NCBI GenBank assembly: GCA_965217825.1
Contig: OZ244571.1
Coordinates: 1,922,001-1,986,000 of the forward strand
Source of the DNA: VXNE01 sp965217825
Lineage (GTDB): Bacteria; Pseudomonadota; Gammaproteobacteria; Pseudomonadales; Azotimanducaceae
Direction: 5' to 3'
DNA length: 64,000 nt
In this document: one piece after another, positions 34,138 through 44,764 of the stretch
How the letters are laid out: each line of letters opens with the position of its first letter
How positions within the stretch are numbered: the first letter of the stretch is position 1
Made by a program: the position numbers and the translations under genes
The notes under the pieces: model-generated
What the model saw: only the letters and a program-made list of their open reading frames with translations
What the model was told of the DNA's origin: nothing
The model's database searches: none

Positions 34138-37100
34138 GCTCCGCTCGAAAGGAGGGCTTGCAGCCCTCTTGCTGGGGTCGTGGTCATCTTGCCATCGTGC
34201 CTTTTTTCGAGGGCTGGAAGCACTCGTTCCCGGCGTCGTGTTGGTGCTGGCGAGCCTGTCGGCGGCGCCCGCGGTCGCGCAAACTCACATTGAATTGGTA
34301 TGTCCGTGCCGGGTGGAGACGGCAAACCTGACCTCAGTGGGCGTTACCTTCGGCCTGAAGAGTCTGCTGGAAGAAGGCGATACCGGTCCGCTAACGGTCA
34401 ATCTTGAAGGCCGGCAGCGGGGCGGCGACGGGGACTGGAGGCGTCTGGGTAGGGTCAACCTGGCTGCCGTGGAGGCGGAGGCCACCGTAGAACCGCAGAA
34501 ATACACCGTACCCTTTCGGCAACGGCTTGCCGGCACCTGGGAGCTGCGCCTGCGCCTGCAGGGCAATGACTACCAAGCCTTCGACGCCCGCGCCCGCGAC
34601 TTGATCTACTGGGTGTCGGAACCGGTCGACATCAATACCGGCGGCGGCTCATTCTCCAGCGTCTATTTCGACGGGACCCCGACCGTTAGCCACGCCGACG
34701 GTAGCGCAACGCTGTCCCTTCCCGCCATCAAGAACGCCGAGGGCGGCACGCAGGAGAGTCAGGTGTCCGTGGCGCTTGTTGGGGTCGCAGATCTGGAGGT
34801 GGATCGCGAGGCGGAGGCGCTGGCCACGCACGCGTACAACACCGACCTTGAGCCAGGTGAAGAAATCGCGTCCGCCGACGTCACGCTTACACTGAGTTCC
34901 ACCGAAAACCAGGACTACCTGCAGCTTCAGATCAGGAGCGCCGACGGTGACATTCTCGCCTACGAAACCGTCGACGTTCCACAGGGCGAGTCCGTGCCCG
35001 TGCGCTCGATCGCCACTGCCGACGCCGACATCCTCGTGGACACCGACGAAGACGGCGTTTCCGACGTCAATGAACGCCTGATGGGCACGGACGCCGACGA
35101 CGCCGAATCCAAACCGGACGACTCAACAATCGATGTCCTGGCGCTCTACGAGCCCGGCTACGCGGAAGCCTTCGACGGCGAGCCCAGCACCCGCATCCGG
35201 CACGTTCTGACGCTGGCCGACGCCATTTTCAGCGACAGCGAGGTCCACATGTCACTGCGGCTGGTGGGCATTTCGGAGATCGAGCTGGACGAGTCAGGTG
35301 TGTTCAACACGAGCGAGTTGATCGATCTGCACGGCGCCGATGTCGTGGTAGTGTTCCGCCCCCTAACAGTCTCTGTGTGTGGTCTTGCGTCCCTTAATGG
35401 CCTTTCAACCCACGGGACCGGCGTCTACGTCTATCCGGATCGGCGTGAGGCGCACGTTTTCGCCGGGTGCGGAGCGATGACTACCGCGCACGAGATCGGC
35501 CATCTCATGGGGCTGGGCCATTCCTATGCACAGAACGATGTGGGTACGTTCCGGTGGGCACGCGGACACGGAGTTTTGGACCAGTTCACTACCGTGATGG
35601 CGTATGTCTTTTATTACGGTTTTGCGTATCCCATCGATAAGTTTTCCGACCCTGACAGCGACTGTGAAGGGTCGCCATGCGGCGTCGCCATCGACGAGCC
35701 GGACGGCGCCGACGCGGTGACCGCGCTGAACGCAACCCGCTTCCAGGTGGCCAATTTCGCCGAATCCAAACCCGATACTGACGAAGACGGCTTCGTCGAT
35801 CCCGTGGACGCCTTCCCCGACGACGCCTCCGAGCAGTTCGACTTCGACGGCGACGGGACCGGCGACAACGCCGATCCCGACGACGACAACGACGGCGTAG
35901 CGGACTTGGGCGACCCCTTTCCTTACGATTCCACCGAATGGGCAGACACCGACGGCGACAGCGTCGGGGACAATACCGACGCCTTCCCCCAGGATCGCTT
36001 TGAGACCGTGGACACCGATGGCGACGGCGTAGGCGATAAGGGCGACCGGTTCCCCAATGATCCCACCGAGACGGTGGATACGGACAACGACGGCGTGGGC
36101 AACAACGCCGACGCCTTCCCCTTCGATACGCGCGATTGGCTGGACACCGACGGCGACGGGACCGGCGACAACCTCGACAGCGACGCCGATAACGACGGCG
36201 TGGCGAACAGCTTCGACCATTACCCGCTGGACGCCGAGCGCGACAAGATCTCCTCGTACCGCTTCGTCGTTACAGACGAGTCGAACGATAGAAAGAACGT
36301 AGCGGCGGCTGGCGACATCGATGGTGACGGCAAAGGTGATTTCCTGGTCGGCCTGGTTGGTTACGACTACGGCCGCGAGGAGAGCCCATGGACTTCGGTT
36401 GCCTACCTGATCGCCGCTGCCGATCTTGCCGCTGCCGACGGCGCCGACGGCGTCGTCGACCAGTCCATCAACCTGGCGTCGGTCGCCAATCAGCCCGGAT
36501 CATGGAAGTTCGTCGGCGAGGCTGCCGATGACCGGGTAGGATTCGCCGTGTCTTCGGCGGGCGATATCGACGGCGACGGCAAGGACGAAGTGATCATCGC
36601 GGCGCCCTGGCACAACGCGTCCGCCAGCTTCCCGCGCACCGGTGCTGCTTACGTCATTTTTCCGAGCGCACTTCCGGCTGCGGACGCAGCCGACGGCGAG
36701 TCCGACAGCGTGGTCGATCTCGGCAACATCGCTGCCCAGGAGGACTCGTGGAAAATTATCGGTGAGAACCCAGGGGACGACGCCGGCGAAAGCGTGGGCC
36801 TGGCAGGTGACCTCGACGGCGATGGCGCCGAAGAACTGTTCATAGGCGCGCCGCGGCATGACGACGGGCGCGGCGCCGTTTACATCCTCTCACCGGCCCA
36901 ACTTTCCGCCGCGGACTCCGCGGACGGAACCAGCGACGGAACCCTGTCCCTCGGCCGGGTGGCCGGCCGGCCCGCATCCTGGAAGCTGACCGGCCAAGAG
37001 GCGGGCAGCCGGGTGGGCAGCGTGGCGATGGCCACGGCGGGAGACAACGCCGGGAACACGGCCTTGCTGGTAACGTCCGAAGGTTATACGGGAGGCGAGG

Positions 37101-40100
37101 GGGACCGGATCGGGTCGGCGTACCTGGTTTCTTCCGCGGACCTGGCATCCATAGACGGCGCGGACGGAACCGCCGACGGTGTGATGGAACTGGGCCGGGT
37201 GGCGACGGCGGCGAACTCATGGCAATTCCTCGGCAGAATCGGCAGCCGGATGCGGGGCGCCGCCGGCTTGGGAGACATGGATGGGGACGATGTCCCGGAT
37301 GTGTTTCTTGAGAGCAATCGCCGCGTCTTCTTGATCTCGGGAGCCGACATGGCGGATCTGGATATGATCGACGATACGGACGGGGTGATCCGGCCGCATG
37401 GGCTTGACACCCCAAACTCCTGGGAGGTGCCGGGCCACTGGCCCACGTCGAGTGTGGCGAAGTCTGGCAACCTGGACGGGGACGCTATTACGGATCTGCT
37501 GGTGCTGAACGATAGCGGCTCTTGGCTGGTGTCGGGGACCGACCTGGTCGACGCTCGCGGAAAGGCCAACCTTATATTTCCTGATATTCCCTCGCGGGCC
37601 CGTTCCTGGCGGGCGCAAGCGGAATCCGGCCTTAGCCACGGCGTGCTGGAGGTCGGGCTGACTGGTGATGTGGATGGTGACGGCATCGACGATGCGATGA
37701 TGTTCGCCCAGGATAACCTGGTCTTCCTGCTGGCCTCCTCCGATCTGCGCGTGCTGGACAATGCGGATAGCCGGACCAATGGACGCATTGACCTGCGGCA
37801 GATACCCGGAGACACCGACGGCGACGGCATCGACAACGTGGTCGACGACGATGACGACAACGACGGCTACGTCGATTTCGAAGATATCTTCCCGCACGAT
37901 TCCGCCGACTGGGCGGATGCGGACTTCGACGGAGTGGGCGACAATAGCGACGCGTTTCCAGAGGACCGGTCGGAGCAGTTCGACACCGACGGCGACGGTA
38001 TCGGCGACAACGCGGATACCGATGACGACAGCGACGGCATAAAAGACACCAGCGACGCATACCCGCTGGATACCGACAACGATGGGACCGACAACGCGCT
38101 CGACGACGACGACGATGGCGATGGTGTGGCGGATGCGACAGACGTCTTCCCGCTGGATTCCGCCGAATCGGTGGATACCGATGGCGACGGTACCGGCGAC
38201 AACGCGGACACCGATAATGACGGCGACGGCGTGCCGGACGTCGACGACGCGTTGCCTCTGGACCCGGGCGAAACGGCCGATGCCGACGGCGATGGGGTGG
38301 GTGACAATAGCGACGCTTTCCCGAACAACGCCAACGAGACGGTGGACTCCGACGGCGACGGGACCGGCAATAACGCAGACACCGATGACGATGGCGACGG
38401 CGTGCCGGATATCGACGACGCTTTTCCACATGACGCTGCCGATTCGGCGGACACCGATAGCGACGGCGTGGGCGACAACGCTGATGCTTTTCCCTACGAC
38501 GCGCGCGAGTGGACCGACACCGATGGCGACGGGACCGGCGACAACGCCGATATCGACGACGACGGCGACCAATACACGGATGCTGCCGACGTGTTCCCGC
38601 TGGATTCCAGCCGCGCCCGGCTCTTCCACTACAGGTTCGCCGGCGAGACCGCGTACGCGCTAACGGGTGTGGCCGTTGCCGCCGGAGACATCGACGGCGA
38701 CGGCAAGGCTGATGCGCTGATCGGCGCTCCCGGAGCCACCCGCAATATCATTAGCTTCCAGGCATACGGCGCAACGTACGCTGCCCCCGCGGCCGAATTG
38801 GACACAGCCGACGCTGCCGACGGCGCTACCGACGGCGGCGTCCGCCTCGAAGACGTCGCCAAGCTGCCGGCCGCAAGCGCGCTGACGGGCTCGGAGGACG
38901 GCGATCAAGCCGGGCTGTCCATGGCGGTAGTCGGAGACATCGACGGCGACGGCAAGGCCGAGTGGATGGTGGGCGCTCCGTCCGCCGAGGGCGGGGGTGT
39001 GGCGTACCTGGTTTCCCCGGCAGACGTGGACGCGGCGGACGCCCTCAACGGAGTTGATGGCGTCGCGCAGTTAGGCGACATGCCCGCCCAGTCCGGGTCT
39101 TGGGCCTTCGTCGGCGAGGCTCCCGGCGACAGGGCCGGACACTCGATATCCTCTGCCGGCGATGTGAACGGCGACGGCCATACGGATTTCCTGATCGGCG
39201 CGCCCGGCCAAAATGAAATAACCGGAGCAGTCTACCTGGTGTCGGGCGCTACGCTGGACGAGGCAGATTCGGCCGACGGAATCATGGACGGGCGAATCGA
39301 CCTTGCGGAGAACGCCGCGCGAGCCGATTCGTGGAAGTTCCTGGGCGAGTCTGTGTTGGGCTTTGCCGGTTCCGTGGTGGCCCCCGCCGGCGACATTGAT
39401 GGCGACGGCAATCCCGACATGATCATCAGCGCGCCCAACCTCACCGAAGACGGACTCTGGATACGTGGCGCCGTATATCTGGTCACCGCTGCGGACTTGG
39501 CAGGCGCCGACGAGGCCGACGACACTATCGACGGCGTGATCAGCCTGGCCAACGTATCCGCGCAGGCCGGCTCCTGGAAGCTCGTCGGCGAGGGCGCGTT
39601 TGATCGCGCCGGTTACGCCGCGCTGACGGCCGATACCGACGGGGACGGCAACCTGGAGCTCATCGTCGGCGCGCCCGGCAATGCAAGGCAACAGGGGGCC
39701 GTGTATGTTGTGCCAACCTCAAGTCTTGAGGCCGCAGACAACGCGGATGGGAACAGCGACCACGTTGTGAACCTGGGCAACGTGACCGGCCTGGCGAACG
39801 CCTTCAAGTTCACGGGCGACGGGCTCCATATCCGAGCTGGGCTCTCCGGTGGTTCTCGCGCGGGTACCGCGCTGGCGGCGGACGACATGGACGGCGACGG
39901 CCGTGCGGAGCTCGTGATAGGAGCGCCGAATTACCAGGAAGGCGGCATCTGGTGCCCGGCGCCGGGCGAGCAACAGCAGTCCGGTGCCGTGTACGTGGTT
40001 TCCGGCGCGGAATTCGCCCGCGGTGACGCCGCGGACGGCGACACCGATGGCGTGGTCCGTCTCGCCAACGTCGCCGGCCGGCCGAACTCCTGGCAGTTGC

Positions 40101-42283
40101 TGGGTGAGCGCACCGACCGTATGGGAACCAGCATCTCGGCCGAGGCCGATCTTGATGGCGACGGCCGCCCCGACCTGATTATTGGTGCCCCCGACCAGTT
40201 CCGGCCTTATAGTGACTGCGGAGACACTCCGGGCGAGGGTGTGGCCGAGATAATCGCCGGCGCCGACCTGGCAGGGGCCGACCGCCGCGACGGCGCCGAG
40301 GACGGGGTGGTGGACTTTGAAGCCTTGCGCCGCTTGAGCCGCGAAATCGATTTCGACTCCGACGGCGCGGAAAACGCGCTGGACAGCGACGACGACAACG
40401 ACGGCGTGCCCGATACTGAAGACGCCTTCCCGCTCGATCCGGCGGAGTTCGCCGACAACGACTTTGACGGCATCGGCGATAACGCGGATCCCGACGACGA
40501 CAACGAAGGGACGCCGGATAAACGGGACGCCTTCCCCTTCGATCCCTATGAAACGGCGGACACCGACGGGGACGGGACGGGTGACAACGCCGATGAAGAT
40601 GACGACAACGACGGCGTCCCGGACGTGAATGACGCCTTCCCGCTGGATGCCTCGGAGGCCGTCGACAGCGACGGCGACGGCATCGGCGACAACGCCGATG
40701 CCGACCCGAACAACGCGGCCATCGACACCGACGGTGACGGGATCGCCGACGTGGACGACACCGATGACGATGGCGATGGTGTGGCAGACGCCGACGACCT
40801 CTACCCGCTGGACGAAACGAAGTCCGACCTCTACTTCTACCGGATCGGAGGCAACGCCATAGGGCTGCCGAACACGGACATCGACGGCGACGGCTTGGAT
40901 GAACTCGTCGTCGGCACCCCTGGGGAAGACACCATCCTGGTCTCGTCGGCAGACCTCCAGGCGGCCGACAGCGCCGACGAAACGGCCGATCGCCTGATCA
41001 ACTTCGACGATATCTCCACCCCGCCCAACTCCTGGAACCTGGAGGACTCCCGCCACGACCGCATCTTCCCGGCAGGCGACGTGGATTTCGACGGAAAGGA
41101 CGACCTGATCGTGCAAGACCTGCTGGTCTCCGCCTCCAGCCTGGCGGCGGAAGACACGGCCTACGGGACAGCCGATCGCTTGCTCAGACTTTCGGTTTCC
41201 AGCGCTGAACGGGACGCCGGAATCTGGCGACTCAGGGGAACGCGATTGGATTGGGGCGTGTTTGCGCTGGCCGACCTCAACCACGATTCATTTGAGGATC
41301 TCCTGGTGGGTTCCCCATTGCGGGAGGACGAGTCCGAGTCTTATGTCAACGCGGTGTACGTGGTCTCCGGCGCGGACTGGCTTTCCGCCGACTCGCTGGA
41401 CGGAACGGAGGACGGCGATATAAGCCTCGACGAACTGGCCTCGCGCTCCGGCTCCTGGAAGATCGAAAGCGAGAACGATATCGCGATGGGCGCGAGCATC
41501 GGCCCTGCCGGCGACGTAAACGGCGACGGCCATGCGGACCTCATGATCGGCGCCCCGGGAATGGCCTTCGGGACCAACCCGGACTCCGGTGGCATCATCC
41601 TGCTGTCCGGCGCGGAGATGAGCTCGCTCGACGCGGCGGATGGCGAAATGGGCGGAAGAATCATAATCACGCAAGGCCAGCAAGACGGGACCTGGAAGCT
41701 GGGCGGCATGGATTTCGATATGGGCGAAGCCATATCCGTGGCGGGCGACACGGATGGCGATAGCCTGGACGATTTCCTCGTCAATGCGGATTCGGGCGTA
41801 TATCTGTTCACCGGCACCACCGTCATGGACATCGGCAGCGGTAGCGACCCGGCGGCAACCGGAACCAGGCAGTTCCTGTCGCTGAATTACGGGCTGGGCG
41901 TGGGCGACGTCGATGGCGACCGGCTATCGGACATTCTGCTCGTGGGCAAGAGGAGCGCCTACCTGATTTCGGGACGAGACCTGCACGGGCTTGGCACCGC
42001 CAATGGCCTCGTGCGCTTCGGCTTTCACGCGGTACCGGCATACTCCTGGAGCCTCGGTTTTCGCAGTCAGGACATTGAGTTCCAGGGATCGGCATCACTG
42101 GCAGACCTGGACGGCGACGGCAAGCCGGAACTGGTCCTGCCCGCCTACATCGTTACGGACGACGGTATGGAGGACTCAAGCTACATCCTTTCCCTCACGG
42201 AATTGGCCCTCTTGGACAAGCAGGACAGGAAAGCGGATAGCGTCATTGAACTCGACCGCATCGCGCGCCGCTGGACCGACTAG
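34127..42283 (+). CDS. Giant exported metzincin with three TSP3 stalk plus seven-bladed propeller units
   Basis: A 2,718-residue secreted or surface protein. An N-terminal signal region runs to about residue 52, with two hydrophobic runs. An unassigned beta-rich domain follows (about 53-300), then a first calcium-binding TDEDGVSDVNE loop. The zinc protease domain (about 325-540) has HEIGHLMGLGH at 455-465 and the Met-turn VMAY. Three tandem units follow. Each has a TSP3 stalk (DxDxDGxxDxxDAFP repeats; about 546-705, 1227-1498, 2075-2235) and then seven FG-GAP motifs of GDIDGDGKxD type (to about 1225, 2073 and 2718), beginning YRF/YRI each time. No C-terminal anchor or sorting domain is visible. 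The ATG at 34127 overlaps the upstream gene. Function is probably cleavage of extracellular protein or adhesion. Confidence 0.85.
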   Translation: MKIRLRSKGGLAALLLGSWSSCHRAFFRGLEALVPGVVLVLASLSAAPAVAQTHIELVCPCRVETANLTSVGVTFGLKSLLEEGDTGPLTVNLEGRQRGGDGDWRRLGRVNLAAVEAEATVEPQKYTVPFRQRLAGTWELRLRLQGNDYQAFDARARDLIYWVSEPVDINTGGGSFSSVYFDGTPTVSHADGSATLSLPAIKNAEGGTQESQVSVALVGVADLEVDREAEALATHAYNTDLEPGEEIASADVTLTLSSTENQDYLQLQIRSADGDILAYETVDVPQGESVPVRSIATADADILVDTDEDGVSDVNERLMGTDADDAESKPDDSTIDVLALYEPGYAEAFDGEPSTRIRHVLTLADAIFSDSEVHMSLRLVGISEIELDESGVFNTSELIDLHGADVVVVFRPLTVSVCGLASLNGLSTHGTGVYVYPDRREAHVFAGCGAMTTAHEIGHLMGLGHSYAQNDVGTFRWARGHGVLDQFTTVMAYVFYYGFAYPIDKFSDPDSDCEGSPCGVAIDEPDGADAVTALNATRFQVANFAESKPDTDEDGFVDPVDAFPDDASEQFDFDGDGTGDNADPDDDNDGVADLGDPFPYDSTEWADTDGDSVGDNTDAFPQDRFETVDTDGDGVGDKGDRFPNDPTETVDTDNDGVGNNADAFPFDTRDWLDTDGDGTGDNLDSDADNDGVANSFDHYPLDAERDKISSYRFVVTDESNDRKNVAAAGDIDGDGKGDFLVGLVGYDYGREESPWTSVAYLIAAADLAAADGADGVVDQSINLASVANQPGSWKFVGEAADDRVGFAVSSAGDIDGDGKDEVIIAAPWHNASASFPRTGAAYVIFPSALPAADAADGESDSVVDLGNIAAQEDSWKIIGENPGDDAGESVGLAGDLDGDGAEELFIGAPRHDDGRGAVYILSPAQLSAADSADGTSDGTLSLGRVAGRPASWKLTGQEAGSRVGSVAMATAGDNAGNTALLVTSEGYTGGEGDRIGSAYLVSSADLASIDGADGTADGVMELGRVATAANSWQFLGRIGSRMRGAAGLGDMDGDDVPDVFLESNRRVFLISGADMADLDMIDDTDGVIRPHGLDTPNSWEVPGHWPTSSVAKSGNLDGDAITDLLVLNDSGSWLVSGTDLVDARGKANLIFPDIPSRARSWRAQAESGLSHGVLEVGLTGDVDGDGIDDAMMFAQDNLVFLLASSDLRVLDNADSRTNGRIDLRQIPGDTDGDGIDNVVDDDDDNDGYVDFEDIFPHDSADWADADFDGVGDNSDAFPEDRSEQFDTDGDGIGDNADTDDDSDGIKDTSDAYPLDTDNDGTDNALDDDDDGDGVADATDVFPLDSAESVDTDGDGTGDNADTDNDGDGVPDVDDALPLDPGETADADGDGVGDNSDAFPNNANETVDSDGDGTGNNADTDDDGDGVPDIDDAFPHDAADSADTDSDGVGDNADAFPYDAREWTDTDGDGTGDNADIDDDGDQYTDAADVFPLDSSRARLFHYRFAGETAYALTGVAVAAGDIDGDGKADALIGAPGATRNIISFQAYGATYAAPAAELDTADAADGATDGGVRLEDVAKLPAASALTGSEDGDQAGLSMAVVGDIDGDGKAEWMVGAPSAEGGGVAYLVSPADVDAADALNGVDGVAQLGDMPAQSGSWAFVGEAPGDRAGHSISSAGDVNGDGHTDFLIGAPGQNEITGAVYLVSGATLDEADSADGIMDGRIDLAENAARADSWKFLGESVLGFAGSVVAPAGDIDGDGNPDMIISAPNLTEDGLWIRGAVYLVTAADLAGADEADDTIDGVISLANVSAQAGSWKLVGEGAFDRAGYAALTADTDGDGNLELIVGAPGNARQQGAVYVVPTSSLEAADNADGNSDHVVNLGNVTGLANAFKFTGDGLHIRAGLSGGSRAGTALAADDMDGDGRAELVIGAPNYQEGGIWCPAPGEQQQSGAVYVVSGAEFARGDAADGDTDGVVRLANVAGRPNSWQLLGERTDRMGTSISAEADLDGDGRPDLIIGAPDQFRPYSDCGDTPGEGVAEIIAGADLAGADRRDGAEDGVVDFEALRRLSREIDFDSDGAENALDSDDDNDGVPDTEDAFPLDPAEFADNDFDGIGDNADPDDDNEGTPDKRDAFPFDPYETADTDGDGTGDNADEDDDNDGVPDVNDAFPLDASEAVDSDGDGIGDNADADPNNAAIDTDGDGIADVDDTDDDGDGVADADDLYPLDETKSDLYFYRIGGNAIGLPNTDIDGDGLDELVVGTPGEDTILVSSADLQAADSADETADRLINFDDISTPPNSWNLEDSRHDRIFPAGDVDFDGKDDLIVQDLLVSASSLAAEDTAYGTADRLLRLSVSSAERDAGIWRLRGTRLDWGVFALADLNHDSFEDLLVGSPLREDESESYVNAVYVVSGADWLSADSLDGTEDGDISLDELASRSGSWKIESENDIAMGASIGPAGDVNGDGHADLMIGAPGMAFGTNPDSGGIILLSGAEMSSLDAADGEMGGRIIITQGQQDGTWKLGGMDFDMGEAISVAGDTDGDSLDDFLVNADSGVYLFTGTTVMDIGSGSDPAATGTRQFLSLNYGLGVGDVDGDRLSDILLVGKRSAYLISGRDLHGLGTANGLVRFGFHAVPAYSWSLGFRSQDIEFQGSASLADLDGDGKPELVLPAYIVTDDGMEDSSYILSLTELALLDKQDRKADSVIELDRIARRWTD

Positions 42284-42299
42284 AACAGATCCTGGCACC

Positions 42300-42335
42300 G
42301 CCACCCCTCGGCCGCTTGAAGGCGCCGAGGGTGGC
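42300..42335 (+). terminator. Hairpin terminator after the giant metzincin
   Basis: A strong stem pairs GCCACCCCTCGGC (42300-42312) with GCCGAGGGTGGC (42324-42335), with one bulged C, 17 bases after the stop codon. It is followed by TCTATT, a weak T-run. Position and strength fit transcription termination of the metzincin gene. Confidence 0.7.
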
Positions 42336-42371
42336 TCTATTCGGACATTCGAACGAGGATATCCTGCCCTC

Positions 42372-42390
42372 GGAGGACAGGATGTCCTCC
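42372..42390 (+). repeat. Short perfect hairpin
   Basis: GGAGGAC and GTCCTCC form a 7-bp stem with a 5-nt loop, 37 bases beyond the terminator. It may be a second terminator stem or a repeat. From here to 43219 I see no gene; a 351-codon frame on the minus strand (42669-43724) is rich in Ser, Pro and Arg and is a shadow of the HEPN-like relics. Confidence 0.5.
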
Positions 42391-43219
42391 CTCCCGGCTA
42401 CCCACCGGGGCCGCAGTTCAGAGCCTCGGGCCTTATCGAACTCCGAGGTGCCGGACATATAGCCTTCAAGGTCGGGAATCCCGCAGTCGTGAGGTCTCGC
42501 AGTCCATCCGTTTGATTGGTTATTGTCGCCAGAAATCAGGCGCATCGGGCCGGTTGCCCGACGGAGATCGCGGGGCACTGAGGCTGAATCCAGAGAAGCA
42601 GAATCCTGGTGCCTGGGGAGGGAAGAGTCGATTTTCTATAACATGTTGATACCGAAAACATTTATGCCCTAAATGAAGCTGTCTCCCCACGGTATTCCCC
42701 ACGGCGTGGACTGTCTTGGACGCGTAGGGGCTCGTCGGGTTTCGGGTTTTGGCTTAGCGTAGTAGACGAGGAACGCGGATCTCACAAGCGGGAGTGCTTG
42801 TGTTCGGTTGTGCGGGAGAGGTAGGAATGAGATTCTCTCATAAGCTATTGTTTGAAGCGAGGTTTTGCGACGAAGTGCGAACTGCGAACGGATTGTCAAT
42901 ATGCGGTGGAGTTCGATGTGGGCCGGGCCGTATGAAGTGGGCCGGTATGATGGGCGTGTCGGGCGAGGTGTGAGGGCGAGACCGCTGTTAGGGTGAATCG
43001 CGCTCTCTGCGCCTGGGAGGGGCGATGGTTCGCCGGTTGAAGGTCGGGCTTCTGGCCATAGATGCAGGGAACAGCAGTTTTGGGCGTGTACGCGGGGCTG
43101 AACGGGATTCGTTCCGCATGGTCGGATTCGTCGTGATGAACGCGCAGAGGGCGCAGAACGCAGAACCCACTGGTGGGAGGAGGAGGCGATTGCGGCTGAG
43201 CTGAAGGCCGGTCGTTGAG

Positions 43220-43478
43220 ATGCTGGAGACTCATTGCGCCCCGCAACCAATCGTGCGAGACCTCGTTGCGCACGCGGAGAACGTCTCAAGCTGGGCAGAG
43301 ATGGCGTGCGGACATTTGCTCGTGGAACAGGCGCTGAAGGCTCTCCAGCGAAAGAGGGGACTTGGAGGCGGAGCAACGCGGCGAAGCTGGGCATGAGCTC
43401 GGCGGTCTTTATGCCGCGATCCCCGACGCGGACAAGTCGGCGGTCGAAAAGGGATTCTCGGCGCTTGCGCGAGAATAG
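43220..43478 (+). pseudogene. Decayed HEPN-like protein gene, copy 1
   Basis: The first frame reads SSWAEMACGHLLVEQALKAL then QRKRG up to a TGA at 43394. The next frame continues EAGHELGGLYAAIPDADKSA then VEKGFSALARE to TAG at 43476. Together they give the HEPN layout, where an E-ALKAL helix is followed by an H-L..L...P helix. One frameshift near 43360 joins them. The same protein appears in decayed form 400 bases downstream. HEPN proteins often act as antitoxin partners or RNases. Confidence 0.5.
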
Positions 43479-43620
43479 GGAGCATTGGCCTGGGACGGGG
43501 CCGGCGACTACCTGATCCGGTGGGTAAGGACTACGCGGCATCCTGGAATGCGAGGCGGAGGCCAAATCTGCGGCTGGTGGGTCTTGTGCCGCTGAGAGGC
43601 AGAGGCCGTGGAGGGAAGAA

Positions 43621-43884
43621 ATGGTGCTGGTTGACGGACTGAGCAAGGCATGTAGACGTCTGAAACGGCACCTTGGCGAGAACCACTGGCCGGTGGATGC
43701 GGCCGATACCAAGAGGTTGAACACCGCCGCGTGGATGGCGGCGACTCGCTCCTCGAGCAGGCCTTGAAGGCGTTGCTGCGGCGACGCGGGAATCCGCTGG
43801 CCGAGCGGGCGGCGGAAGGGACATCACGCCGACAGGCTGTATGAGGCATTGCCGACGGCGACGGTAGGGATTGCCTGGGGATAG
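43621..43884 (+). pseudogene. Decayed HEPN-like protein gene, copy 2
   Basis: An ATG with a strong ribosome-binding site (GGAGGGAAGAA) opens a frame reading DTKRLNTAAWMAA. A frameshift then gives DSLLEQALKALLRRRG, and another gives HHADRLYEALPTATVGIAWG to TAG at 43882. These align with the SSWAEMA...LLVEQALKALQRKRG and HELGGLYAAIP segments of copy 1. Two frameshifts make it non-functional. The retained ribosome-binding site suggests the decay is fairly recent. Confidence 0.5.
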
Positions 43885-44213
43885 TGGTTTGCATGAGAGA
43901 CGATGCATTCGATGCACGCGGCGAACCTGGGGTGGTCGTGGACGTGTTTTCTGAGCGCATCGGCCATTTGCGACCACGTGTGTCCATCGTACATGGACAG
44001 TGCAACCAGCCTGTCGTGGTTGAGGTCCTGTCTCGTTGGGAAATACTCGTTCAGCAAGATGCCTGGGAGTTGCCGGAGGGCCGGTTTGGGGTTGTGCGAG
44101 AGACGGCGGTGTAGGCGATAGTAGGTCGTGATGGACTTTAAGTCGCGTGCGTACGTAGACGCACGGACAAGGTCCACAAGGAGGTCGCCAAGGGCTCGGT
44201 TGTTCGGCGACAT
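43824..44213 (-). CDS. Hypothetical protein, 129 residues
   Basis: An open frame of ordinary protein composition with segments RALGDLLVDLVRASTYARDL, RLHRRLSHNPKPALRQLPGI and HTWSQMADALRKHVHDHPRF. No family was recognised. It runs against the two HEPN relics and overlaps the end of copy 2 by about 60 bases on the other strand. A TAA lies five codons upstream of the ATG, so the start is fixed, but there is no clear ribosome-binding site. It may be a real small defence-island gene or a chance frame in a decayed region. Confidence 0.35.
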   Translation of the reverse strand: MSPNNRALGDLLVDLVRASTYARDLKSITTYYRLHRRLSHNPKPALRQLPGILLNEYFPTRQDLNHDRLVALSMYDGHTWSQMADALRKHVHDHPRFAACIECIVSHANHYPQAIPTVAVGNASYSLSA

Positions 44214-44764
44214 GTAGGCAAGCTCGTGTTACGGCGAAACTTGCTGGACCGCTGCGGCATGCGCGAGCCGCGCGCCGACAATTGCCCGTTTGGTCAGCTT
44301 TCGGAACGCCGGGACGTGCTAGGCGAAAGTGGTCGTCGCGCCGGATTGAGGGACGTGGCGCGACTTGTTGGCACCAACGATCCAACGACCGTCAACGTGG
44401 GCGGCGATGAGTCCGATCCGGCAGGCGAACAGGCGAACGAGAAGGGTTGACGCTAGTATCGCTGCCACCGCCCTTTGTGGGGGCGGAGCTACGAGTCCCG
44501 CTCACGGAGCGCGCGGAGGGGTGCTTTGGCGGTTGGGCAAGTTGCCACATGAGCTTGTGCCGGCTGCAATCGAGAAGAACCGGCGTACGTGCGTGGGACA
44601 AATTGTCATGGGACCGGTCGGTATGATGGGTGGCGACGCCGGGCGCGGCGGTGGACTGAGGAGGTCCTGTTGGCGTGTTCGTGTCGGGAGTCAAACAGAT
44701 GAAGTGCGCGTTCGACACGGATGCAAGTCCGTCGCGCCGAGAGAACCAAGACAGGGCAACGACG
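44214..44764. other. Gene-poor stretch at the left of the defence island
   Basis: This 551-base stretch has no supported gene. A hairpin CCGCCC/GGGCGG (44468-44486) with a loop of seven lies in it. The presumed promoter of the 582-residue gene should be towards its right end. It looks like decayed sequence continuing from the HEPN relics. Confidence 0.4.

Noticed and set aside
42669..43724. A 351-codon minus-strand frame in the gene-poor region
   Set aside because: Composition is dominated by Ser, Pro and Arg, and it is antisense to the first HEPN-like relic. No family features were seen.
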